The position numbers and the translations under genes were made by a program. From the NCBI GenBank assembly GCA_947176505.1, contig CAMWQW010000014.1, forward strand, positions 51,557-115,556: 64,000 nt of DNA, given 5' to 3'. Origin of the DNA: an uncultured Lachnospiraceae bacterium. Lineage in GTDB: Bacteria > Bacillota > Clostridia > Lachnospirales > Lachnospiraceae. Numbering within the stretch: the first letter of the stretch is position 1; the number at the start of each line of letters is the position of its first letter. Below the pieces are notes generated by a model, which did no database searches, was not told where the DNA came from, and saw nothing but the letters and a program-made list of their open reading frames with translations. Below, in pieces: positions 54,691 through 63,608 of the stretch.

Positions 54691-54939
54691 TGTAAACAGC
54701 AGATTCTTCTCGCCCGCCCTTGGCGGTTTAACGAACTTAAAAAAGATTTAGACGGAATCAGCCAGAAGGTCTTGACGGACTCTCTGCGGACTATGGAGGA
54801 GGACGGCATTATTACAAGAACGGTTTATCCGGAAGTGCCACCCCGCGTGGAATATGCACTGAGCGAACTGGGCGAGACCATGCGCCCGATTTTAGATGCC
54901 ATGATGCAATGGGGCATGGATTATAAGAAAAATCTCTGA
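54691..54939 (+). pseudogene. N-terminally truncated HxlR-family regulator
   Basis: An 83-codon open frame without start codon. It reads KQQILLARPWRFNELKKDLD, GISQKVLTDSLRTMEEDGII and VEYALSELGETMRPILDAM, the recognition helix, wing and C-terminal helix of an HxlR winged-HTH protein. The usual first 25-30 residues with CP and GGKW are missing and replaced by unrelated sequence, so the gene is probably dead. It faces away from the peptide-sirtuin operon, whose operator-like repeats it may once have bound. A further 67-codon frame follows at 54954 with no support. Confidence 0.75.
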
Positions 54940-55023
54940 GAAAGAGTACACATATGATTGCATTGATTGCGCCTCTTGAAAATGTCGCTATTCGCTTTGT
55001 GGGCAGAACCGATACTCCGCCCA

Positions 55024-56625
55024 CTACAGCGCATCAATCACACCCTGAACGCCCTGCTCCTCATAAATCTTCTTATAATATGCAACCTCATCCCGAATCA
55101 GCTCGTCTATCACCTGCATACCGAGAAGTTCCACCGGCGCCTTATCGTCAGTCATGATATAACCGCCCGCTTCATAGGCAGTTAAATTATCCGAAACTGC
55201 CGCCATCATCGCCGAAAGATTCTCATCCTCAATCTCTTCACGGTGAACTGCTAAATTATCGAGCATCTGCGGATTATCAGATGCAAATAATTCCCTGTTC
55301 GTGGTATTTCTCACGTCCACGGTATACACTTCACCAAATACACTGCTGATGGTATCTGCGAGATGTTGATTAATACTTCCCTCACTGCTGCCGCGCATAT
55401 TCATGTTGACCACCATCACCCCATCCTCAGTCAAGTGGTCCTTTACTAATGTAAAAAATTCCACGGAAGACATTTGAAAGGGAATCGTGATATCCTGATA
55501 CGCATCCACCATAATGACATCATATTTACCATCTATGGCATTCAGATATGCCCTGCCGTCGTAAGTAGTCACTTTCACGTCTTCCGGTAGTTCGAAATAC
55601 TCCCGTGCCAGCTTCGTAATCTTCTCATCAATCTCCACACCTTCTATTTCCATATCGCCATAATAGTTACGGCATTGATGAGCGTATGTACCCGTTCCCA
55701 TTCCGAGAATCAGCACGTTGCAATCACCGGGCTTGTCCTGTCCTGTCATCAGCGGCGCCGCCATGGCATAATCGTAATACATTCCCGTGAGCCCTTCATT
55801 TTTCATCAGAATAGATTGTACCCCGAACAAAACATTTGTCGATAATATGACACTTCTGTCACTTTCCTTTACCTGCAAATAATTATAGATGGATTCTCCT
55901 TCATAAGTTAAATCGCTCTCCCAGAAAGCAAAGCTGCCCGAATGCCCCAACATACAGCACAGAAGAAAAAGCACCGCAGATACTGTACCTTTCACCGCAC
56001 CTTTCCTGCCACTGATAAAATAGGTCAACGCCAGTGCCAGCAATATCCCCGCAAAAATCAGAAACGTAATGGAGGTTCCCACCGCCGGAATGGAAATAAA
56101 GGTCGGCACAAAAGTACCGATAATACTGCCGATAGTATTGAAAGCACCCAGTGTTCCAACAACCTTACCGCTGTCCTCAAGACTGTCCACCGAATATTTC
56201 GCCAGAGAAGGCGTCACCGTCCCCAGCAGAAATAACGGAAATACAAATATAACCATGCACGCCGCAAACGCCGCCCAGATTAAGAAATTCGTATTGACAG
56301 TAAAAATCAGCAGCGCGGAAATCCCCAGAATAATATATTTGCCTACCACCGGAATCGCCGCAATCCAAATTGCTGAAATTAAAATCCTGCCATATAGCTT
56401 GTCCGGATTCGGGTTCTTATCAGCACTCCGACCGCCGTAGATATTTCCCAACGCCATAGCGATCATAATCGTTCCTATAATAATCGTCCATACAATCTGG
56501 GAAGAACTGAAATAAGGCGCCAGAAGCCTGCTGGCGCCCAGTTCCACTGCCATCACCGACATACCCGAAAAAAACTCCGTCAGGTATAAAAACAGTTTAT
56601 TTTTTAAAATAGGTGCTGTGTTCAT
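55024..56625 (-). CDS. membrane-fused spermidine synthase-like protein
   Basis: 533 residues. About eight N-terminal membrane helices (residues 10-215) are fused to a spermidine synthase-type Rossmann domain: VLILGMGTGTYA (SAM-like binding), IEGVEIDEKITKLAREYF, VDAYQDITIPFQMSS. Polyamine synthase catalytic Asp patterns are only partly recognisable, so the product may not be spermidine. Such fusions are common in bacteria and uncharacterised in most cases. AAGGAG before the ATG. Confidence 0.88.
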   Translation of the reverse strand: MNTAPILKNKLFLYLTEFFSGMSVMAVELGASRLLAPYFSSSQIVWTIIIGTIMIAMALGNIYGGRSADKNPNPDKLYGRILISAIWIAAIPVVGKYIILGISALLIFTVNTNFLIWAAFAACMVIFVFPLFLLGTVTPSLAKYSVDSLEDSGKVVGTLGAFNTIGSIIGTFVPTFISIPAVGTSITFLIFAGILLALALTYFISGRKGAVKGTVSAVLFLLCCMLGHSGSFAFWESDLTYEGESIYNYLQVKESDRSVILSTNVLFGVQSILMKNEGLTGMYYDYAMAAPLMTGQDKPGDCNVLILGMGTGTYAHQCRNYYGDMEIEGVEIDEKITKLAREYFELPEDVKVTTYDGRAYLNAIDGKYDVIMVDAYQDITIPFQMSSVEFFTLVKDHLTEDGVMVVNMNMRGSSEGSINQHLADTISSVFGEVYTVDVRNTTNRELFASDNPQMLDNLAVHREEIEDENLSAMMAAVSDNLTAYEAGGYIMTDDKAPVELLGMQVIDELIRDEVAYYKKIYEEQGVQGVIDAL

Positions 56626-56650
56626 CTGCTACTCCTTTATCTTACGAGTT

Positions 56651-56731
56651 AGGCATTTTAATGCCTGTTTTTTCTCATACACAGAATCGCAAAGCGATTG
56701 CTGCCGAGATAGACATGTAAATGTCTATCTC
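56651..56731. repeat. cluster of three short hairpins in an intergenic region
   Basis: AGGCAT-TTTA-ATGCCT (56651-56666), AATCGC-AAA-GCGATT (56685-56699) and GAGATAGACAT-GTAA-ATGTCTATCTC (56706-56731) are consecutive. The first is followed by TGTTTTTTCTC on the plus strand; the last has no U-tract in either direction. This could be the terminator of the SPOCS gene or a structured intergenic repeat element. Confidence 0.5.
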
Positions 56732-56778
56732 ATAGTATATACAATTTTTCCCACCTTTACCACGAAAAACTTTATAAA

Positions 56779-58335
56779 CTATATACTCCCCTTCACCACC
56801 AGTATCTTATCACCGGCATTGATTTCCTCCGAAACAAGTTCATTTACTTCCTTAAGCTGTGCAATCGGCACATAGTAGCGCTTACCGATATCCCACAACG
56901 TATCTCCCTGTCCTGCAATATAGATTACCATGCCCGGCAGTTCACTCAACTTGTTCAAATCTAATTCTTCCACCTTCATGTCCGTAATCAGATTGCTTTT
57001 CCTTACCGCAAACACAATTACCTTAAACTGCAATGCCGCCTTCACGTCCAGTTCATCGTTATCGAGCATGGTCACTGTCAGCTGTTCAATGCTGTAATGC
57101 AGTTTGAAAATGCTTGTCGGCGTGATGTTTTCCGCCTCAATCACGTACTGGAACGGAATCACATTTTTGGTGGAATAAATTGACTTTGTACTGTTTCCGC
57201 ACAGATACAGAGTAACTACGCTCAACGTTCCGGTGATGGCAATGCCGTTCTCCACAATTGCCTGCTCCTCAATCTGAATCTCTCCTTCGGAATGAAGCAG
57301 CTGGTACATAGGCATTTCCGGATTCTGTATCTTGGCATGTTCCGCAATCTTACATTTGCCGCTGCCGCACAGCAACAGACTCTTAAGCTGTACTTCCGTG
57401 GTCAGCGCTTCAATTTCTTTGTCAACGCCGTAGATATCCGACAGTACCTCCATATTCTCCTCTTCATAAAGATGGATATCCAAATCCAACACCGGCTCCA
57501 CGCATAAAACACGTTCCTCACCATCAAAGTCCTGACGTACTTCCACATTGCACTGTCCGAGGCTGTATCGGATGTCCGGAATCATATTTTCTCTGCACCC
57601 GTGGCACTCGATGATTCCGCTGAAAGGCACCGTATTCTCATACCACAACGTCCTGTCGTTGTCCCCTTCTCCTTCATACAGGAAAAAGGCTTTCATCTCA
57701 CCCTGAATCGAAATCTTTTCTTCCAACGCCTTAAATTCAACATGGTCAAACGTAATATGATGCCATATCGTCTGAAATACATTAGGCAGATTTCCGGACA
57801 GCTCCATCTCCTCTTTTAGCCGGAAAATATCTTTTTTCTGTAATACAAGCTGTACTACGGGATAAACACGTTTCCTGTACTCCACCGGCTCATCATGATA
57901 AATATCCACCGCCGTATCCTGCTCGATATGTTCCTCCAGTTCCAGTCCGAAAGATACTACCGCCTGCACACTGAGTTTTCTGGAATTAATGAGTCCCACC
58001 GTCAGATCCTCTATCGTCCATTCAGTCAATATGATGTCACCGTTTGAAACGCCTTCCATATTGACTCTTTCTTCAAAGGGAATCACTGCCTCCATGCTGG
58101 CACAGGTTCCCTCCATGTCCGTCAGATACAGAATAGACACCACCAGCTTACCTCGCAGATTCACCACATTTTCACCGGCACGTATTTCCTCCATGATAAT
58201 CTCGCCCTTGCTGTTTAACAGATAGCTGGCGTCGGGTTTGTTATCTGATATATTGACATCTTCTTCCAATACGACTTGCGTGCCGGCTCTGCTGCTGATC
58301 CGATCCATATGTATCTTCTTTTTTACTAATTCCAC
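56779..58335 (-). CDS. sipL: SipL-like spore morphogenesis protein (SPOCS domains plus LysM)
   Basis: 518 residues. Three repeats of the SPOCS/DUF3794 fold (around 20-150, 170-300 and 320-450, with recurring LRGKLVVSILYL, IQGEMKAFFLYE and ITGTLSVVTLYL strands) end in a LysM domain (VIYIAGQGDTLWDIGKRYY, DKILVV). In Clostridioides difficile SipL binds SpoIVA and is needed for spore coat assembly. Its presence implies a sporulating host or descendant. GTG start with GGAGG 9 nt upstream. Confidence 0.9.
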   Translation of the reverse strand: MELVKKKIHMDRISSRAGTQVVLEEDVNISDNKPDASYLLNSKGEIIMEEIRAGENVVNLRGKLVVSILYLTDMEGTCASMEAVIPFEERVNMEGVSNGDIILTEWTIEDLTVGLINSRKLSVQAVVSFGLELEEHIEQDTAVDIYHDEPVEYRKRVYPVVQLVLQKKDIFRLKEEMELSGNLPNVFQTIWHHITFDHVEFKALEEKISIQGEMKAFFLYEGEGDNDRTLWYENTVPFSGIIECHGCRENMIPDIRYSLGQCNVEVRQDFDGEERVLCVEPVLDLDIHLYEEENMEVLSDIYGVDKEIEALTTEVQLKSLLLCGSGKCKIAEHAKIQNPEMPMYQLLHSEGEIQIEEQAIVENGIAITGTLSVVTLYLCGNSTKSIYSTKNVIPFQYVIEAENITPTSIFKLHYSIEQLTVTMLDNDELDVKAALQFKVIVFAVRKSNLITDMKVEELDLNKLSELPGMVIYIAGQGDTLWDIGKRYYVPIAQLKEVNELVSEEINAGDKILVVKGSI

Positions 58336-58448
58336 AAAAATAAACCTCCATGCGTATACTTAATATAAGTGTATGCCGCATAGAGGTTGTATATGATTTC
58401 AATTTTATAGCCGCAATTCACATTGACACCGACTTTTACATTTTATGC

Positions 58449-59441
58449 CTACCCTATCCATTTCAATAATTCTTCCGGCTTGGCGTTTTGCTTTCTGTCT
58501 GCAACTATAGAGAAATCTTCCGTATACTCTCCGGTTCTGTAGTCATGAATCAGTATATGATAAGGCTCTTCCAAAGAAATCCAGATATCCAAATTCAAAG
58601 TTGCGAAATCTCCATGCATCACCATCTGATCATTAAACCACCAATAATATGCATCGTCTCCGATCATCGTCGTCACGCTATAACAAATTCCCTCCTCCCC
58701 ATTTATGGATTCTATTCCTCTGACATAGCTCAACGCGTCCTTCTCTTCGTTAAGTTCGGGAATTCTGGAATAGATTTCCTTTTCCATTTCTGCCAGTTTC
58801 TCATAGTGATCGGTTTTCCAGTCATATATTTCCCGACGGTCATATTCCGGGCAGGCAAGATAAACAATATACCCTTTCGCATCGGGTATGATAATCTCAA
58901 ATTCTCTCTGTTCCTGTCCTGCTGGTAAAAAGGAAAGAAAGGGCACTGTCTCCGCCGTATAAACAAGAACATTCATTGCATACGGCTCGCTGTCACTCTC
59001 TTTATAGGCAACGCGTTTTACCCTCTCCCCCGATACATTTACCGTACCATGAAGTGTCAGACTCCCCGTCTCTTCATTGTAAATATAGCTCGTAATCTGC
59101 AACGGTGCGGTAGACATCGGTCTGCCGATGACGTAAACTCTTGCAAGAACCGATAAAAAGCATAGCAATAAAAGTCCCGTGACGATTCCGGTAGCTAGTT
59201 TCAACGTCCTCGTAAGCCTGTGTAACTTCTTAAATCCGTCAATCGCCGCCTGCTCCTCCGGAACTCTTCCGACACCCGGCATAAGCTCTATTTCTTCCGT
59301 CATTTCTTCATAACATTGCCAGCATACGCTGCATTCCTGCAAATGCTCTTTTACTGCGTCTTCTCCCGTCTCACTCAGGATTCCGTCAATATATCCGGGC
59401 AGCAAATCCTTAATAATATCACAGGGATATACTCTATTCAT
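58449..59441 (-). CDS. zinc-finger anti-sigma factor with extracytoplasmic domain
   Basis: 330 residues. N-terminal zf-HC2-type ZAS domain (CDIIKDLLPGYIDG, HLQECSVCWQCYEEM with HxxxCxxC), one membrane segment at about residues 85-108, and an extracellular C-terminal domain of about 210 residues. It should hold the adjacent ECF sigma factor at the membrane. Start ATG 59441 (AAGGAG 10 nt upstream) overlaps the sigma stop; an in-frame GTG at 59447 is the alternative. Confidence 0.88.
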   Translation of the reverse strand: MNRVYPCDIIKDLLPGYIDGILSETGEDAVKEHLQECSVCWQCYEEMTEEIELMPGVGRVPEEQAAIDGFKKLHRLTRTLKLATGIVTGLLLLCFLSVLARVYVIGRPMSTAPLQITSYIYNEETGSLTLHGTVNVSGERVKRVAYKESDSEPYAMNVLVYTAETVPFLSFLPAGQEQREFEIIIPDAKGYIVYLACPEYDRREIYDWKTDHYEKLAEMEKEIYSRIPELNEEKDALSYVRGIESINGEEGICYSVTTMIGDDAYYWWFNDQMVMHGDFATLNLDIWISLEEPYHILIHDYRTGEYTEDFSIVADRKQNAKPEELLKWIG

Positions 59442-59946
59442 ACGCACTTAACTCCTTTTTCATTTTCATCTTCGCCCGATAGAAGATTGTCCTACACCAG
59501 TTTTCACTTTTCCCTAAAATCTCCCCAATCTCCCTAAAGGAGAGTTCACCCGTCATGCGGTACATAACGACCTCTCGTTCCGGTTCGGATAAGTGATGGA
59601 TGGCACGATAGAGCTCTGTTCTGATCTCCCTCTGTAGCACATCACTCTCACCATCCCGCGCCGCATCGTCTTGAATATACTCTGATAGCTCTATTGTCTC
59701 TACCCGCTTCTTTTTGCGCAGTTCCTGATACAGAATATGCTTGGCGATTTGACAGAGCCATACTGAAAGCTTACAGGAACCATCATAACGATTTACAGAG
59801 GTGACTGCCCTCAAAAATGTTTCCTGCATTAACTCCTCAGACCACTGCGCATCATGGGTATGGGCATACAGAAAACGGTACACCAGCTTGGAATATTCCT
59901 GATAGACTAAGTCCATTTCTATGCTGTTTTCATCAGATTCCTGCAC
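59434..59946 (-). CDS. ECF-type RNA polymerase sigma factor
   Basis: 170 residues. Region 2 VYQEYSKLVYRFLYAHTHDAQ and ELMQETFLRAV; region 4 LSEPEREVVMYRMTGELSFREIGEILGKSENWCRTIFYRAK. GTG start with GAGGAGG 7 nt upstream. Coupled to its anti-sigma factor by overlap. Confidence 0.93.
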   Translation of the reverse strand: MQESDENSIEMDLVYQEYSKLVYRFLYAHTHDAQWSEELMQETFLRAVTSVNRYDGSCKLSVWLCQIAKHILYQELRKKKRVETIELSEYIQDDAARDGESDVLQREIRTELYRAIHHLSEPEREVVMYRMTGELSFREIGEILGKSENWCRTIFYRAKMKMKKELSAYE

Positions 59947-60060
59947 ACCCTCACCTCCTCGTCTTACCTCTTATATCCCAATTTGAGAGTTTTCGTTACA
60001 AAAAAAGAAAAATTTGCTTTGCAAACTCGAAAAACGTAAAGGACTTCCCATTGCATAAAA

Positions 60061-60093
60061 AAGCCACAAAACCTGCTTAAGATTTTGTGGCTT
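60061..60093 (-). terminator. pyrD terminator
   Basis: AAGCCACAAAA, 11-nt loop, TTTTGTGGCTT; on the minus strand it continues TTTTTTATGC. It ends the pyrK-pyrD transcript. Confidence 0.88.
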
Positions 60094-60098
60094 ACCTA

Positions 60099-61010
60099 TT
60101 ATGTGTTCTCAACTGCCCCGATTAATTCCGTTACATTCTCAATACCGTAACACTCCATATATGCTTCGATACCCTCAATGACTTCCACTGTCGTATACGG
60201 ATTTACAAAATTCATAGCGCCCACTGCCACCGCGCTGGCTCCGGCAAGTAGAAATTCTATGGCATCTTCCGCATTGGCGATACCGCCCATACCAATAATC
60301 GGAATTTTTACTGCCTGCGCCGCTTGATAGACCATACGCACTGCCACCGGCTTAATGGCAGGTCCCGAAAGACCGCCCGTCTTATTAGCAAGTGCAAATT
60401 TTCTCTTGTGAATATCAATTTTCATACCCGTAATCGTGTTAATCATGGACAGTGCATCGGCTCCTGCCGCTTCCGCTGCTTTCGCCATCTCCGCAATGTC
60501 CGTCACATTAGGACTTAACTTCATAATGACAGGCTGTTTCGCCTTCTTCTTAATCTGAGATGTAATATCATACAAACTGTCAGGTTTTTGCCCAAATGCA
60601 ATTGCCCCTTCCTTGACATTCGGACAGGATACATTAATTTCCAGCATATCCACCGGTTCATCTGCAAGACGCTCTACCACCTCAAGATAATCTTCCACCG
60701 TCTTACCGCAGACATTGACAACAATCTTCGTATCATATTGTTTCAAAAAAGGAATATCACGTTCCACGAAGACATCTATCCCCGGATTCTGTAAGCCTAT
60801 CGCATTCAGCATACCGCCATAAGTCTCCGCCACGCGCGGCGTCGGATTACCCTGCCAAGGAACGTTTGCTACCCCTTTGGTCACCACTGCACCCAACTTG
60901 TTCAAATCTACAAAATCGCTATATTCCATGCCGGAACCAAAAGTCCCGGATGCCGTCATCACCGGATTATTCAGAGTCACCCCTGCAATTGTTACTTTTG
61001 TATTAATCAT
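60099..61010 (-). CDS. pyrD: dihydroorotate dehydrogenase B, catalytic subunit
   Basis: 303 residues, FMN-binding TIM barrel that oxidises dihydroorotate in pyrimidine synthesis. NPVMTASGTFGSG, NAIGLQNPGID, INVSCPNVKEG with the catalytic Cys, IGMGGIANAEDAIEFLLAGASAV. The class 1B form uses NAD through PyrK, encoded directly upstream with a 4-nt overlap. No other pyr genes lie in the window. Confidence 0.96.
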   Translation of the reverse strand: MINTKVTIAGVTLNNPVMTASGTFGSGMEYSDFVDLNKLGAVVTKGVANVPWQGNPTPRVAETYGGMLNAIGLQNPGIDVFVERDIPFLKQYDTKIVVNVCGKTVEDYLEVVERLADEPVDMLEINVSCPNVKEGAIAFGQKPDSLYDITSQIKKKAKQPVIMKLSPNVTDIAEMAKAAEAAGADALSMINTITGMKIDIHKRKFALANKTGGLSGPAIKPVAVRMVYQAAQAVKIPIIGMGGIANAEDAIEFLLAGASAVAVGAMNFVNPYTTVEVIEGIEAYMECYGIENVTELIGAVENT

Positions 61011-61795
61011 ATTTCTACCTCTCTCGCTTCAAATACAGGTCCGTCGGTGCAGATACGGGCATTGTATACATGTGAGTGGTGATCAATTTCCTTCGTTTTG
61101 CACACACACCCCAGACAAGCGCCTACACCACACGCCATCCGTTCTTCCAAAGAGATATAAGCATCTATTCCCTGCTCCGCGGCATACTGTTTTATGGCAC
61201 GCAGCATCGGCATCGGACCGCACGCCATAATAACATCGGCATGAAGGTCATTTACCCTAATGATATCCATCACATTACCTTGTACCCCTACACTTCCATC
61301 CTCCGTGGCAATATAGACCTGTCCGTTTTCTCCTAAATCATCCTGCAAAAAGAGATCTTGGTTCCGGTAGCCGAGCAAAATATGTTTCTCCGCCTCCAGT
61401 TCCTTCGCCAGCTCCAGCATCGGCGGAATACCGATACCGCCGCCCATCAAAAATACGCGCTTGCCTCTTGCAGTCTCTGTTGGGAATCCATTCCCAAGCA
61501 CACCGAGAATCTCTAATGTATCACCCGCCCGGTATGCAGAAAATTCTGCCGTCCCTTTACCAGCAATACGATAGACCAGTCGCAATCTGCATTGTTCTCT
61601 ATCCACTTCACAGATACTGATTGGTCTTGGAAGCAGCGTTGCCGCATTCTTAGGATACACTGCGACAAACTGCCCTGCATGGGCATCCTGCGCTAACTCT
61701 GTCTCCAGCCACAAATCATATATCTGTTCTGCAATCTGTTTTTGTGACACGATTGTCGCTTTAACTTTCTTTTTTGGGGGAAATTGACCATCCAT
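61007..61795 (-). CDS. pyrK: dihydroorotate dehydrogenase B, electron transfer subunit
   Basis: 262 residues. FAD domain with LPRPISICEVD, an NAD-binding domain with VFLMGGGIGIPPMLELAKEL, and a C-terminal 2Fe-2S cluster with CGVGACLGCVCK and ICTDGPVF. It passes electrons from PyrD to NAD. The AAGGAGG lies 13 nt before ATG, a rather long spacing. Confidence 0.95.
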   Translation of the reverse strand: MDGQFPPKKKVKATIVSQKQIAEQIYDLWLETELAQDAHAGQFVAVYPKNAATLLPRPISICEVDREQCRLRLVYRIAGKGTAEFSAYRAGDTLEILGVLGNGFPTETARGKRVFLMGGGIGIPPMLELAKELEAEKHILLGYRNQDLFLQDDLGENGQVYIATEDGSVGVQGNVMDIIRVNDLHADVIMACGPMPMLRAIKQYAAEQGIDAYISLEERMACGVGACLGCVCKTKEIDHHSHVYNARICTDGPVFEAREVEI

Positions 61796-61898
61796 TTTCT
61801 AATGAATACCTCCTTGGTTTGTTATCACATTCATTATCTTCTATTTGCTCTAAAAAAGCAAATTATTATCACATTATTTCTTCTTATCCGAAAAACTC

Positions 61899-61936
61899 TT
61901 GACATTTATACTATATAGTATTATCCTATATAGTAT
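61899..61936 (+). promoter_or_regulatory. marR promoter with two CTATATAG operator copies
   Basis: TTGACA (61899-61904) and TATCCT (61922-61927) are 17 nt apart. CTATATAGTAT occurs at 61911 in the spacer and again at 61926 across the end of the -10, exactly 15 bp apart. The first lies in a TACTATATAGTA palindrome. This fits autorepression by the MarR protein. Confidence 0.75.
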
Positions 61937-61955
61937 AAATAAGAGGTATCTACTT

Positions 61956-62414
61956 ATGCTTGATCAGACAAACGGTGGTATTCTAATCACTAAAATTAAA
62001 CAACTTCAGGGGCGAATATTTGAAAAACTGCTGACGGCTCACAACATCAGCGAATTCAACGGCGCACAGGGACGAATCCTGTTCGTTCTGTGGGAGAAGG
62101 ATGACATTCCTATCAGTGAACTCGCCAAACAAACCGGGCTTGCCAAGACAACACTGACAAGTATGTTAGACCGCATGGAAAAACAAGAGTTGATTGAGCG
62201 AATCTATTCTCCTGCCGATCGCAGAACCGTAAGAATACGGCTGACAAAAACTGCCTCTTCATTTAAAGAACAGTATGAGCAAGTATCCGATGAAATGAAT
62301 CAAATATTTTATAAAGGATTTAGCGATGAAGAAATACTCACCTTGGAAACAGGTCTTAGGAAAGTGCTTAAAAATCTTACGGAAAAGGAGAATTATCATG
62401 AAAAAGAACATTAA
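61956..62414 (+). CDS. MarR-family transcriptional regulator
   Basis: 152 residues. Winged HTH with IPISELAKQTGLAKTTLTSM and wing IYSPADRRTVRIRLT, dimerising helices at both ends. ATG 61956 is chosen (GAGG upstream); the in-frame ATG at 61899 is the promoter -35 region. It overlaps the next gene by 17 nt and likely represses this two-gene operon. Confidence 0.92.
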   Translation: MLDQTNGGILITKIKQLQGRIFEKLLTAHNISEFNGAQGRILFVLWEKDDIPISELAKQTGLAKTTLTSMLDRMEKQELIERIYSPADRRTVRIRLTKTASSFKEQYEQVSDEMNQIFYKGFSDEEILTLETGLRKVLKNLTEKENYHEKEH

Positions 62415-62829
62415 ATCGGGAATACGTGCACTTCGTGAAAACGCTCAGGTTGCCTATGTTGCTTCCGTGAATGAAGAAGGTTTCCCTCAGATTAAAGGAA
62501 TGCTCGTATTAGAACATGAGAGTATGAAGACTCATTATTTCTCTACCAACACCAGCTCCAAGCGGGTAGGTCAGTTCCTAAAAAATCCTAAAGCATCGGT
62601 ATACTACGTGGATGATACTAAAGATCAGTATAAAGGTGCACTGTTTACCGGAACAATGGAAGTCTGCACCGACCACGACACAAAAGCATTCCTTTGGCGG
62701 GACGGCTTTGAGATATATTATCCGAAAGGCGTGGACGATGAAGACTATTGCGTATATAAATTTACTGCTGAAACAGTGAATTATTATTATGGTCTGAGTA
62801 ACGAAACAATGTCAGCGGATGAGCTCTAA
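62398..62829 (+). CDS. pyridoxamine 5'-phosphate oxidase-like flavin-binding protein
   Basis: 143 residues, split-barrel fold: VAYVASVNEEGFPQIKGMLV, YFSTNTSSKRVGQFLKNPKA, GALFTGTMEV. Members bind FMN or F420-like cofactors and often act as general stress or reductase proteins, not in vitamin B6 synthesis. ATG 62398 with AAAGGAG 8 nt upstream. Cotranscribed with marR. Confidence 0.88.
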   Translation: MKKNIKSGIRALRENAQVAYVASVNEEGFPQIKGMLVLEHESMKTHYFSTNTSSKRVGQFLKNPKASVYYVDDTKDQYKGALFTGTMEVCTDHDTKAFLWRDGFEIYYPKGVDDEDYCVYKFTAETVNYYYGLSNETMSADEL

Positions 62830-62881
62830 ATCCTCTCAGCTTCTAAGCTCTAGCCATTTCTGCTGTTTTAAAGCTATATGG

Positions 62882-63574
62882 CTAATCCGTCATCAGCCGA
62901 ACCAGCTTGTTGATGTGAATGTCCATGATGTCCAGACAATCTACAGGGCAGTTATTTGCACTTAATAGGAGTGGAAGTTCCGTGCATCCTAAAATAACTG
63001 CCTCAATTCCCTGCTGTTCTTTCATCCTCGCAATAATGCCAATCAGTTCCTCTCTAGTTGAGTCTTTTACAATCCCATACTCCAATTCTTTGGAAATTCT
63101 CTCGTTTACAAGCAGCATGTCTTCGTCAGACGGAGTAACTATATCTATTCCCTTTTCTGAAAAAGCTTTCTTAAAGAAGTCGTTGCGCATCGTAAATATC
63201 GTACCCAAAAGACCAACTTTATTATAGTTGTGCAAAACCGCCTCTTCACTCACCGCGTCCGGAATACTGATAAACGGAACGTGTACCTTATCTTTTAATT
63301 CGTCGTATACAACATGCATGGTTCCGGCTGTTAAGGCAACTACCTCGGCTCCACCGTTTACAAGATTATTAATTGCATCTAACAGATATCGGCTTAGCTC
63401 TTCATACCTTTCATCTGAGACATATCCCAATGCTCTATACAAATTCACGCTTTCAATAGAAATCTCCGGAAATGCCTTCCCGTTTGTCCTCATATTCATC
63501 AATCGATTAATTTCTCTGTAATATACAAGTGTTGATTCCGGTCCTGTTCCTCCGACCAATCCTAATTTTTTCAC
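62882..63574 (-). CDS. aspartate/glutamate racemase family protein with altered catalytic site
   Basis: 230 residues. LGLVGGTGPESTLVYYREIN and the second catalytic Cys motif AVILGCTELPLLL are present. The first site, normally a Cys (CNT) or Thr as in E. coli YgeA, reads ALTAGTMHVV, with Ala at the catalytic position. It may have reduced, one-sided or altered activity. GTG start with AGGAAGAG upstream. Monocistronic. Confidence 0.88.
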   Translation of the reverse strand: MKKLGLVGGTGPESTLVYYREINRLMNMRTNGKAFPEISIESVNLYRALGYVSDERYEELSRYLLDAINNLVNGGAEVVALTAGTMHVVYDELKDKVHVPFISIPDAVSEEAVLHNYNKVGLLGTIFTMRNDFFKKAFSEKGIDIVTPSDEDMLLVNERISKELEYGIVKDSTREELIGIIARMKEQQGIEAVILGCTELPLLLSANNCPVDCLDIMDIHINKLVRLMTD

Positions 63575-63608
63575 TTCTACTCTTCCTTTCCTCCCCGAAA
63601 AGTTTCTT

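Noticed and set aside
54954-55157. A 67-codon plus-strand frame after the HxlR fragment
   Set aside because: Its second half is antisense to the spermidine synthase-like gene and its low-complexity Pro/His sequence does not look coding.
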